A stretch of DNA of 5,239 nucleotides from DATKDU01 sp035512595 (GTDB lineage Bacteria > Planctomycetota > Planctomycetia > Pirellulales > Pirellulaceae): NCBI GenBank assembly GCA_035512595.1, contig DATKDU010000412.1:1-5239 (forward strand), written 5' to 3'. This document shows, piece after piece, positions 1 through 5,239 of the stretch. A program made the translations under genes and the position numbers. The notes under the pieces were generated by a model, which was not told where the DNA came from, ran no database searches, and worked only from the letters and a program-made list of their open reading frames with translations. The first letter of the stretch is position 1. Each line of letters opens with the position of its first letter.

Positions 1-1221
1 CACGATGTTTTTCGGATCAAACTGCTGCTTGACCGCACTCATCAGCGGCACCGGCGCGTCGGTCGCGCCCCACACGCTCTGGCGGGTCATCTCGGCACTG
101 GAGGGATTCGAGTAAATGACCACGTGGCCGTGATGAGCCGCGGCAACGTTCTGCAAGTTGCCGACGAGTGCCCGAGAAAGGCCGCCATCGGGAAACTTGC
201 TGAAGCGGGCGATGACGATGCCGCTGGCCGCGTGCGACTGGATCGACGCGGCCGGATCGACCTTTTGGATGGCCTCGATGAAGGCAGTCACTCCGCCGGG
301 TGTAAGGCTTGCCTTGAGGACCAATGGCGAATCGCCCGCCGCGGGGAATTCGACCAGCTTGCTCCACAGGTCGGCCGCATTGCCGATGGTGATCGGGGCA
401 GCAATCCCCAGCTCGCGCCACTCGCGATGGAGCTGGCTCGTCATCCAGGATACCTCGATCGCCGTCCCTTCCAGAGCGGCGACGACATAGTACCGCTGCG
501 GCAATGGCTCTGCAGCCAATGTTTTGAGCGTCGGCTCGCCGTCCCACGCCGGGCCGCAGAGAAGCTCGACGGCAACCGGCGTCGTCTGCGACGACACGAA
601 TGCCGCCAGAATCTGCTCCGCTTGAGTCAGATCCCCTACCACGCAGGCCATCAGTGCCGACTGTTCCGGCAGCGGCTTGAGCTTGAGCGTCACTTGCGTT
701 ATGACGCCGAGCGTTCCCAACGAGCCGGTCAACAGCTTGCAAAAATCGTAACCGGCGACGTTTTTTACCACCCGTCCGCCTCCTTTGAACGGCATTCCGC
801 GGCCGTCGATGGCGTGAATGCCGATGACGTAATCACGGACGGTCCCCAGGCCGTAGCGGCGCGGACCGCTGGTATTCGTGGCAATGACGCCGCCGATCGT
901 GGCCGACTCGGCCTGTGGCACATCCAGCGGCAGCATTTGCCGCTCGGTGGCCAGGAGCTTGTTCAGTTCCCCCATCGTCAGGCCGGCCTCGACGGTGACC
1001 GTCATATCACGGGCCGGATAATCGACGACCGTCTTCAAGCCTGCCAGCGACAGCCCGTGCCCCGGTTTCTTCGCCGGCAGTCCGAAGCCCAGGCTGGTGC
1101 CGCCGCCAATCGGGTAGATGACCGTATCGCTCTCATACGCCGCGCGGACCGCATCCGCCGCCGCCGCCTGATCGTCGGGAGTGAGGGTGTCCTTGATGGG
1201 GAGGAGGCCATTAGCGGTCAT
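1..1221 (-). CDS. glcE: Glycolate oxidase FAD-binding subunit GlcE (C-terminus cut by window edge)
   Basis: Seen: 407 uninterrupted codons run from the ATG at 1221 to the left edge, where the reading ends in FDPKNIV. This is the usual 'DP..I.NPGR' tail of the family, so only about ten or more residues are probably missing. The protein has the FAD-binding PCMH (VAO-type) fold: GGGTSLGFG at residues 39-47, the flavin-contacting ESATIGGVIATNTSGPRRYG at 105-124, and the GlcE hallmark GRVVKNVAGYDFCKLL at 149-164 followed by GSLGTLGVIT. Known: GlcE works with GlcD and the Fe-S subunit GlcF to oxidise glycolate to glyoxylate and pass electrons to the respiratory chain. It is longer than E. coli GlcE (about 350 aa). 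Its ATG overlaps the stop of the upstream nucleotidyltransferase (ATGA) and has no good Shine-Dalgarno, so its translation is probably coupled to that gene. A different 2-hydroxyacid substrate is possible. Confidence 0.92.
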   Translation of the reverse strand, partial: MTANGLLPIKDTLTPDDQAAAADAVRAAYESDTVIYPIGGGTSLGFGLPAKKPGHGLSLAGLKTVVDYPARDMTVTVEAGLTMGELNKLLATERQMLPLDVPQAESATIGGVIATNTSGPRRYGLGTVRDYVIGIHAIDGRGMPFKGGGRVVKNVAGYDFCKLLTGSLGTLGVITQVTLKLKPLPEQSALMACVVGDLTQAEQILAAFVSSQTTPVAVELLCGPAWDGEPTLKTLAAEPLPQRYYVVAALEGTAIEVSWMTSQLHREWRELGIAAPITIGNAADLWSKLVEFPAAGDSPLVLKASLTPGGVTAFIEAIQKVDPAASIQSHAASGIVIARFSKFPDGGLSRALVGNLQNVAAAHHGHVVIYSNPSSAEMTRQSVWGATDAPVPLMSAVKQQFDPKNIV

Positions 1222-1793
1222 ATTGGATGCTCGCCGGCAAGCTCGTCCCACCGGGCGATTCGCAGATCGCGCTGGCCGAAAATCTCGACCAATTGGTCAC
1301 GAACCCACGCCCGATCGAGTGCCGGCCCCTGCTGCGACAAAATCGCGGCGATATCCACGAGATCCTGGGGACGGAAGAACATCATCTTGAAGACAATTAG
1401 CGGCTCCGCGTCCCAAGCCATCACTTCGCGCGATCCCAGGAGCATCTTTCGGCGGCGCGGCCTGGCAGCATCATAAAAGTCGATGCCCGGGAGAAACACG
1501 TCAAGCGGCACTTTGTCCAATTCTACGTGGCACAGGCCGTGTTCTCGCAGCATCGTGAGCGCCTTGCTGGCCGAGAATTGACACCCGATTTGCTGCAACA
1601 ATCGCACACACTCGGAAGCCCTCTCCACCGGAATGAAGATCGTGAAATCAACGTCCAAAGTGCCGCGAGGATTGGCCCAAAAGCCTAGCGCGATCGCCCC
1701 TCCAAGCGCATAGTCGTAGCCCCGCGCTTCGAGTTCCGCTGCCACCTTCTGCGCAGTGACGGCAACGTTCAGCGGAAGTTCAGCGCCGTCCAT
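1218..1793 (-). CDS. MNT/AbiEii-like nucleotidyltransferase
   Basis: A 191-aa protein with the polymerase-beta-type nucleotidyltransferase signature. It has GG at residues 31-32 (YALGGAIALGF), the metal-binding pair D47-x-D49 in RGTLDVDFTIF, and a third acidic residue D98 in VPLDVFLP. A C-terminal helix, FRPQDLVDIAAIL (140-152), resembles the 'K/R-x-x-D-x-x-D' element of AbiEii- and DUF6036-type proteins. All three carboxylates are present, so it looks catalytically intact. Related families AMPylate or nucleotidylate proteins or tRNA, often as the toxin or antitoxin half of a two-gene module; the target here is unknown. I chose the ATG at 1793, which overlaps the upstream small gene by 14 bp. 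A GTG at 1829 would add 12 residues. Its stop codon overlaps the glcE start (ATGA). Position between two glycolate oxidase subunits is unusual and suggests insertion. Confidence 0.8.
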   Translation of the reverse strand: MDGAELPLNVAVTAQKVAAELEARGYDYALGGAIALGFWANPRGTLDVDFTIFIPVERASECVRLLQQIGCQFSASKALTMLREHGLCHVELDKVPLDVFLPGIDFYDAARPRRRKMLLGSREVMAWDAEPLIVFKMMFFRPQDLVDIAAILSQQGPALDRAWVRDQLVEIFGQRDLRIARWDELAGEHPI

Positions 1794-2037
1794 TTGCGAT
1801 TCGCTGCCGGAAGAATTCCAATGTGGCACGCGGAATCGGTTCTCGCTTGGTCGGCGGCAAGCCCATCTTTCGCTTGCCCGCTTCGATGTCGGCGGCGAGC
1901 TGGCAGACCGCGATAATGACTTGACTGCGCTCCTCCTTGGACATCGTCCGCAGTCGCTGCAACTCTTCGTTCCTGCGCTCAGGGAGTTCGCAGGGGATCA
2001 TCCGTCTATCTTGCGTTGTCACCTGGGTCGGAAACAT
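1780..2037 (-). CDS. Small helical protein, likely partner of the nucleotidyltransferase
   Basis: An 85-aa charged protein of unknown function. Residues 18-52 form a run suited to long helices (RRNEELQRLRTMSKEERSQV and onward), followed by GLPPTKREPIPRATLEFFRQ and a basic tail. There is no signal peptide or membrane segment. The ATG at 2037 is the only usual start after an in-frame TGA about 20 bp upstream, and a purine-rich GAGGGGGA lies roughly 6 bp before it. The gene overlaps the nucleotidyltransferase start (14 bp for the ATG, 50 bp for the GTG), as in tightly coupled toxin-antitoxin pairs. I infer that the two proteins act together, this one possibly as a binding or neutralising partner. 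It shows no HEPN RxxxxH motif, so it is not a standard HEPN-MNT pair. I do not recognise the family with certainty. Confidence 0.6.
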   Translation of the reverse strand: MFPTQVTTQDRRMIPCELPERRNEELQRLRTMSKEERSQVIIAVCQLAADIEAGKRKMGLPPTKREPIPRATLEFFRQRIANGRR

Positions 2038-2101
2038 GGCAATTCCCCCTCGGCCTCAGCGGTATCAAGCATTCTCCGTGTAATGTATTCTACGTCAGCG
2101 T

Positions 2102-2182
2102 CTACACCAATAGGCGGCAAGAGAGAGTCTTGATCGTGCCAATATGGCGATTTCGATTGTCTCGTAACACCTGATCTGCCAT
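2102..2182 (-). CDS. 26-codon mini-ORF with strong RBS; possibly a truncated gene
   Basis: Seen: a consensus AGGAGG at 2191-2196 sits 8 bp before the ATG at 2182, the best ribosome binding site in the window. The peptide reads MADQVLRDNRNRHIGTIKT and then seven residues to a TAG. The first 19 residues follow the pattern 'RDxNxRxIGxI', which I associate with the opening repeat of short bacterial hypothetical proteins built from several such beta-rich repeats. Here no second repeat appears in any frame, so the gene may be a remnant cut by a deletion or frameshift. Alternatively it may be a leader peptide for the 85-aa and nucleotidyltransferase genes, which start 64 bp further on. The base composition is noticeably more AT-rich than in the flanking oxidase genes. 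Confidence 0.35.
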   Translation of the reverse strand: MADQVLRDNRNRHIGTIKTLSCRLLV

Positions 2183-2190
2183 AAGTCAAA

Positions 2191-2196
2191 CCTCCT
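2191..2196 (-). promoter_or_regulatory. Consensus Shine-Dalgarno AGGAGG
   Basis: The minus-strand sequence AGGAGG lies 8 bp upstream of the ATG at 2182. No other gene here has such a good site, and it argues that the short ORF that follows is, or once was, truly translated. It also disfavours the alternative TTG (2207) or ATG (2201) starts of an overlapping frame, because the site would then lie inside that frame. Confidence 0.6.
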
Positions 2197-2210
2197 CGCA
2201 TAACCAATGA

Positions 2211-2219
2211 ATTGTACCA
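2211..2219 (-). promoter_or_regulatory. Candidate extended -10 promoter for the inserted cassette
   Basis: On the minus strand, TGGTACAAT fits an extended -10 element (TGn plus TACAAT, five of six matches to TATAAT). No recognisable -35 box lies 16-18 bp upstream. Transcription would begin near 2204, leaving a roughly 20-nt leader that contains the AGGAGG and the ATG at 2182. It sits directly after the tandem TGA TGA stops of glcD, so the cassette could be transcribed on its own as well as from the cluster. This is a motif match only. Confidence 0.3.
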
Positions 2220-2223
2220 CTCA

Positions 2224-3702
2224 TCACATCGCCGCCCGACGCCCCGGGTGCTTCTGCTCCATGCCGCAGCCGCCGGCGGTGGGGAGCATCTTGGCGGGGC
2301 TGAGGTTGCCGCGAGGGTTGAACGCGTCGCGGAGGTGCTTCATCGCCGTCAGGTCGCCGTCGTCGAACATCTTATTCATGAAGTGGATTTTCTCCACGCC
2401 GATGCCGTGCTCGCCGGTGACGCTGCCGCCGCAGGCCAGGCATTCGTCTAGAATTTCGTTGCTCGCTTTGAGCACTTGCTGCACTTGCTCCGGATGCCGC
2501 TCGTCGAACAAAAGGATCGGGTGGATGTTCCCGTCGCCGGCGTGAAACACGTTGACGATGCGAATGCCGTAGCGCGTGCCGATCTCGGTGATCTTTCGCA
2601 GGATATGCGGCAATTTGGTCCGCGGCACCACGCCGTCCTGTGTGCAGTAGCTGGGGCTCAAGCGGCCGATCGCGCCAAATGCCTGCTTGCGGCATTTCCA
2701 GAGCTTCATCCGCTCCTTGGCGTCGGCGGCCAGGCGGACTTCGCGGGCGTTGCACTTGTTGCACAGGGCGATGATCTGCTCCTTCTGCTCATCGAGCCCC
2801 GCCTCCAGGCCATCGACTTCGATCAGCAAAATCGCCTGGGCGTCGAGGGGAAAGCCGAACTGGAAGGCGGCTTCAACGGCCACGAGGATCCCCTGGTCCA
2901 TCATTTCGAGTGCGGCGGGAACGATGCCGGCTCCGATGATTTCACTGATGGCGTTCGTGGCGTCGTCGCACGACTCGAAGACGCCGAGCAGCGTGCGATA
3001 TCCTTGCGGATTCTTGGTTAGCCGGACCCAAACTTTGGTCACGATGGCCAGCGTCCCTTCGCTGCCGACGATTGCGCCGACTAGGTCGAGCCCGCACGGG
3101 TCTTCTGCCGGTCCGCCGATCTGCACCACGCGGCCATCAGCCAAGACCCCTTCGACGCCCAGGACGTGATTGACGGTCACACCGTACTTGAGCGTGTGCG
3201 GGCCACCGGAATTCGTCGCCACATTGCCGCCGATCGTGCAAGCCCCTTGGCTCGACGGGTCGGGCGCAAAATGGTAGCCGGTCCCCTTCAGTGCATTCGT
3301 CAGCCAGACATTGACGACGCCGGGCTGCACGACGGCATACCGATCGCGGAGGTTGATTTCCAGAATCTGCTTCATCCGCGTGAGTACGATCATCACGCCG
3401 CCGCCGACTGGCAAACAACCGCCCGCCAGGCTCGTTCCTGCTCCGCGCGGCAGGAACGGCACGTCGAATTCATTGCACAGCCGAACGATCTCGACAACGT
3501 CCTCGGTATGCCGCGGAAAGACGACAATGTCGGGGCAGTTCTTCTCGATGACGAACCCATCGCACTCGTAAACCAGCAATTCTGAATGAGCCCCCAGGAC
3601 GTTTTCCACACCCAGCACGCGGCGCAGGCGGTCGGCGAGGGCAGCGGTGGTGACGGGAGAGACCATAGAGAGAATCGTGCGAGACTGAAAACGGATTTTC
3701 AT
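2224..3702 (-). CDS. glcD: Glycolate oxidase FAD-linked subunit GlcD
   Basis: A 492-aa FAD-linked oxidase, near the E. coli GlcD length of 499. The PCMH FAD-binding domain covers about residues 55-235, with PRGAGTSLAGG at 85-95, GACTIGGNVATNSGGPHTLK at 153-172 and VGSEGTLAIVT at 212-222. The C-terminal FAD-oxidase domain carries LWKCRKQAFGAIGRLSPSYC (334-353), the HAGDGNIHP motif (387-395) and TGEHGIG (439-445), then FNPRGNLSPAKM near the end. Known: with GlcE and GlcF it oxidises glycolate; close relatives act on D-lactate or D-2-hydroxyglutarate. The ATG at 3702 overlaps the lhgO stop (ATGA), so I chose it. An ATG at 3666 (MVSPVTT) would give 480 aa and better suits the candidate promoter at 3706-3734. 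The gene ends in tandem TGA TGA. Sequence alone does not fix the substrate. Confidence 0.92.
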   Translation of the reverse strand: MKIRFQSRTILSMVSPVTTAALADRLRRVLGVENVLGAHSELLVYECDGFVIEKNCPDIVVFPRHTEDVVEIVRLCNEFDVPFLPRGAGTSLAGGCLPVGGGVMIVLTRMKQILEINLRDRYAVVQPGVVNVWLTNALKGTGYHFAPDPSSQGACTIGGNVATNSGGPHTLKYGVTVNHVLGVEGVLADGRVVQIGGPAEDPCGLDLVGAIVGSEGTLAIVTKVWVRLTKNPQGYRTLLGVFESCDDATNAISEIIGAGIVPAALEMMDQGILVAVEAAFQFGFPLDAQAILLIEVDGLEAGLDEQKEQIIALCNKCNAREVRLAADAKERMKLWKCRKQAFGAIGRLSPSYCTQDGVVPRTKLPHILRKITEIGTRYGIRIVNVFHAGDGNIHPILLFDERHPEQVQQVLKASNEILDECLACGGSVTGEHGIGVEKIHFMNKMFDDGDLTAMKHLRDAFNPRGNLSPAKMLPTAGGCGMEQKHPGRRAAM

Positions 3703-4946
3703 CCGATTATAGACGGCCGGCTACTTGTGGTCAGCGGGACAGCCGTCGCGCGCTGGATTTGTTCGGCCAAACGCTCAACAACCAGCAGCCCGATATTCAG
3801 CGACGACGTCGCGGCCGGCGAGGGCGCATTGAGCACGTTGACGATCCGTCCGCTGGCCTCGATCAGAAAATCGTCGATGATCGCCCCGTCCGGCGAGACG
3901 GCTTGGGCCCGCACGCCGCTGCGGCCCGGCACCAGGTGCTCCTCGCGAATCGCCGGCATCAGCCGGGCCAGCGCCCGCACAAACGCCCGCTTGGAGAGCG
4001 ACCGCCACATTTCGCCGGCGCCCATCCGCCAGTATTTGGCCGCCAGCCGCAGAAAGCCGCCATACGTGAGCGTCTCGGCCAAATCGCGAAAGTTGACGTC
4101 GCTCTTGCGATACCCTTCACGGGCAAACGCCAGCACGGCATTGGGCCCGCACTCGACGCCCCCTTCGATCATCCGCGTGAAGTGGACGCCGAGAAAGGGA
4201 AAGCTCGGATCGGGAACGGGATAAATGAGGTTGCGGCACAGGTGATGGACTTCGGGCTTGAGTTCGTAGTACTCGCCACGAAACGGAATGATCTTGGCCT
4301 GGTTGTTCGCGCCGGTGAGCCGTGCGACGCGGTCAGAAAAAAGCCCCGTGCAGTTGACGACGTAATCGGCCTGAAACTCGCCCGTCGTCGTCTCGATCAC
4401 GATCAGCCGCTCTTCGCGCTGGATGCCGGTGACGCGAGCGCCGGTCGTCACCGTGCCGTCGCGCTGGCGGACCAACTCAGCGAGCTTCTCCGCCACGCGG
4501 CGGAAGTTGACGATCCCCGCCTCGGGAACGTGAATCGCCTTGATCCCGGCGGCATTGGGCTCCAACTCCCTCAGCCGCGGCGGATCGATCATCTCGCACT
4601 TGACCCCGTTGGCCTGGCCGCGCTCCAAGATGCGCTCCAGCCCCGGCAACTCCGCTGCATCAACCGCCACAATCACTTTGCCACAGATGTCGTAGGCAAT
4701 GCCGTGCTCGGAGCAGAACCGCTCCATGGCAGTCTTTCCTGCGCGGCAATTCAGGGCCCGCAGCGAGCCGGGGCGATAATAGATGCCCGAGTGCAAGACG
4801 CCGGAGTTATGTCCCGTCTGATGCGTCCCGACCGACGACTCCTTTTCCATGACGTGGACTTTCAGTCCCGGCCAGCGGTGGGTGATTTGCCAGGCGGTCG
4901 CCAGGCCGACAATGCCGCCGCCGAGGATCGCGATGTGACTGTGCAT
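3699..4946 (-). CDS. lhgO: L-2-hydroxyglutarate oxidase LhgO
   Basis: A 415-aa FAD-dependent oxidoreductase of the DAO family, close to the E. coli LhgO length of 422. The N-terminal dinucleotide-binding motif is ILGGGIVGLATAW (7-19), with E35 (HVMEKE) at the end of the second strand. The LhgO/L2HGDH signature THQTGHNSGVLHSGIYYRPG fills 41-60 and is followed by CGKVIVA (88-94). Further markers are VNCTGLFSDRVA (197-208), PFRGEYYEL (231-239), GRSGVRAQAVSPDGAIIDDF (341-360) and NAPSPAATSSLNIG (383-396). Known: the enzyme oxidises L-2-hydroxyglutarate to 2-oxoglutarate and delivers electrons to the quinone pool. I chose the ATG at 4946 because the GGGIVG motif follows at once. A GTG at 5000 would place the repeat element inside the coding region. 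No clear Shine-Dalgarno precedes it. It is the first gene of the cluster and overlaps glcD by 4 bp (ATGA). Confidence 0.93.
   Translation of the reverse strand: MHSHIAILGGGIVGLATAWQITHRWPGLKVHVMEKESSVGTHQTGHNSGVLHSGIYYRPGSLRALNCRAGKTAMERFCSEHGIAYDICGKVIVAVDAAELPGLERILERGQANGVKCEMIDPPRLRELEPNAAGIKAIHVPEAGIVNFRRVAEKLAELVRQRDGTVTTGARVTGIQREERLIVIETTTGEFQADYVVNCTGLFSDRVARLTGANNQAKIIPFRGEYYELKPEVHHLCRNLIYPVPDPSFPFLGVHFTRMIEGGVECGPNAVLAFAREGYRKSDVNFRDLAETLTYGGFLRLAAKYWRMGAGEMWRSLSKRAFVRALARLMPAIREEHLVPGRSGVRAQAVSPDGAIIDDFLIEASGRIVNVLNAPSPAATSSLNIGLLVVERLAEQIQRATAVPLTTSSRPSIIG
3706..3734 (-). promoter_or_regulatory. Candidate internal sigma-70 promoter before glcD
   Basis: On the minus strand, a perfect TATAAT (3711-3706) lies 17 bp after CTGACC (3734-3729, four of six matches to TTGACA). 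It falls inside the last codons of lhgO. The expected start site near 3699 is at or just past the ATG at 3702, so a transcript from it would probably use the ATG at 3666. It could let glcD be expressed without lhgO. In such GC-rich sequence a perfect TATAAT is uncommon, but this is a motif match only. Confidence 0.3.
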
Positions 4947-4962
4947 GGGGGGAGATTTTAGC

Positions 4963-5041
4963 GTAGGTCTCGCCTGCCGGGCGGGACCTTGCTGCAGCAC
5001 CGACTTCGAAGTCCAGGTCCCGCCCGGCAGGCGGGACCTAC
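4963..5041. repeat. BIME-like pair of inverted REP hairpins
   Basis: A 27-bp left arm (4963-4989) and right arm (5015-5041) are reverse complements with one mismatch, separated by 25 bp. Each arm is itself a hairpin. The right one pairs AGGTCCCGCC with GGCGGGACCT around a 5-base loop (10 bp, perfect); the left one has one T-G mismatch. Each arm carries GTAG at its outer foot, the tetranucleotide typical of REP sequences mobilised by RAYT-type (TnpA-REP, Y1) transposases. Two inverted REPs make a BIME. The central spacer contains GCTGCAGC and a perfect 12-bp palindrome GACTTCGAAGTC. The element fills 79 of the 107 bp between the divergent lhgO and tsaD genes. It is not a standard terminator: it has no T-tract and lies upstream of both genes. 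Confidence 0.8.
5002..5013. repeat. Perfect 12-bp palindrome in the BIME spacer
   Basis: GACTTCGAAGTC reads the same on both strands and sits in the loop between the two REP arms, next to the 8-bp palindrome GCTGCAGC (4991-4998). It may be a conserved part of the repeat unit, or a dimeric-regulator site captured within it. Nothing in the window distinguishes these. Confidence 0.5.
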
Positions 5042-5053
5042 TATGATGGACTC

Positions 5054-5239
5054 ATGCGGAAAACCCTCACCCTCGAATCGACTTGCGATGAAACGGCTGC
5101 CGCCGTGATTGCCGAGGACTTGACGGTGCTGGGCAGCGTCGTCGCCTCGCAGGATGAGCTGCACCGCCGGTTCGCCGGCGTGGTGCCGGAGATTGCCGCG
5201 CGGGCGCACGTCGAGCGGATCGTGCCGGTGATCGACGAA
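5054..5239 (+). CDS. tsaD: tRNA t6A threonylcarbamoyltransferase TsaD (N-terminal part; cut by window edge)
   Basis: The first 62 codons are present and run off the right edge. The N-terminus has the ASKHA/TsaD signature: LTLESTCDETAAAVI at residues 5-19, VVASQDELHRRFAGVVPEIA at 29-48, and ARAHVERIVPVIDE to the edge. The HxxxH metal-binding motif would come later and is not seen. Known: TsaD (also called Gcp or YgjD) transfers the threonylcarbamoyl group onto A37 of ANN-decoding tRNAs, together with TsaB and TsaE. The ATG at 5054 puts the conserved motif at its usual distance from the N-terminus. An ATG at 5043 is in another frame. Only a weak GGA lies upstream, and the BIME-like repeat ends 12 bp before the start, so the promoter must lie within or beyond the repeat. 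The gene is divergent from lhgO. Confidence 0.97.
   Translation, partial: MRKTLTLESTCDETAAAVIAEDLTVLGSVVASQDELHRRFAGVVPEIAARAHVERIVPVIDE

Noticed and set aside
124..1476. Long plus-strand ORF of 450 codons
   Set aside because: It lies antisense to glcE and the nucleotidyltransferase gene. The translation is rich in Arg, Asp and Ala without any recognisable motif, typical of a shadow frame in GC-rich DNA.
1794..1829. GTG start extending the nucleotidyltransferase by 12 residues
   Set aside because: The extra residues show no family feature and enlarge the overlap with the upstream gene to 50 bp. The ATG at 1793 is preferred, though neither start has a clear RBS.
2019..2207. 62-codon minus-strand ORF starting at TTG (or ATG 2201)
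   Set aside because: The AGGAGG would lie inside it and serves the ATG at 2182 in a different frame. It has no good RBS of its own, overlaps the 85-aa gene start, and its peptide resembles nothing I know. It could still hold a frameshifted remnant.
3759..4961. Plus-strand ORF of 400 codons
   Set aside because: It is antisense to lhgO, which shows full family motifs throughout. The antisense product is low-complexity and Arg/Gln/Asp-rich.
4947..5000. GTG start extending LhgO by 18 residues
   Set aside because: It would translate one arm of the repeat and push the FAD-binding GGGIVG motif away from the N-terminus, where it normally lies.
4963..5041. Rho-independent terminator or CRISPR fragment
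   Set aside because: There is no T-tract, the structure is upstream of both adjacent genes, and there are only two inverted copies, not several direct repeats with unique spacers.

Overview
This 5.2-kb, GC-rich bacterial window carries a left-running cluster for 2-hydroxyacid oxidation. At the right edge lies the start of a divergently transcribed housekeeping gene, tsaD. Overall character (high GC, GlcD/GlcE/LhgO-type genes, a REP-like repeat pair, a small helical protein paired with a nucleotidyltransferase) would fit a planctomycete-like environmental bacterium. That placement is only an impression: no rRNA or phylogenetic marker long enough to settle it is present.

Layout, reading the minus-strand cluster from right to left: (1) lhgO (4946-3699), an L-2-hydroxyglutarate oxidase-type FAD enzyme. 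(2) glcD (3702-2224), the FAD-linked catalytic subunit of a glycolate/D-2-hydroxyacid oxidase, starting inside the lhgO stop codon (ATGA overlap). (3) A small insert of different character (about 2210-1218). It holds a 26-codon mini-ORF with the best Shine-Dalgarno of the window, an 85-aa helical protein of unknown function, and a 191-aa MNT/AbiEii-like nucleotidyltransferase. (4) glcE (1221 to beyond the left edge), the second FAD-binding subunit of glycolate oxidase, starting inside the nucleotidyltransferase stop codon (again ATGA). The iron-sulfur subunit glcF would be expected just off the left edge, but this is not visible.

On the plus strand, tsaD (5054 to beyond the right edge) encodes the N-terminus of the tRNA t6A synthesis protein. 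The 107-bp divergent region between lhgO and tsaD is mostly taken up by a BIME-like element. It consists of two REP-type hairpins, each with a GTAG tetranucleotide at its outer foot, arranged as a 27-bp inverted repeat with one mismatch around a 25-bp loop that contains two more palindromes.

Functionally, LhgO oxidises L-2-hydroxyglutarate, while GlcD/GlcE (with a presumed GlcF) oxidise glycolate or another D-2-hydroxyacid, so the cluster looks like a membrane-linked route feeding electrons from 2-hydroxyacids to the respiratory chain. The main oddity is that a toxin-antitoxin-like nucleotidyltransferase cassette separates two subunits of one enzyme and is translationally joined to the downstream one.
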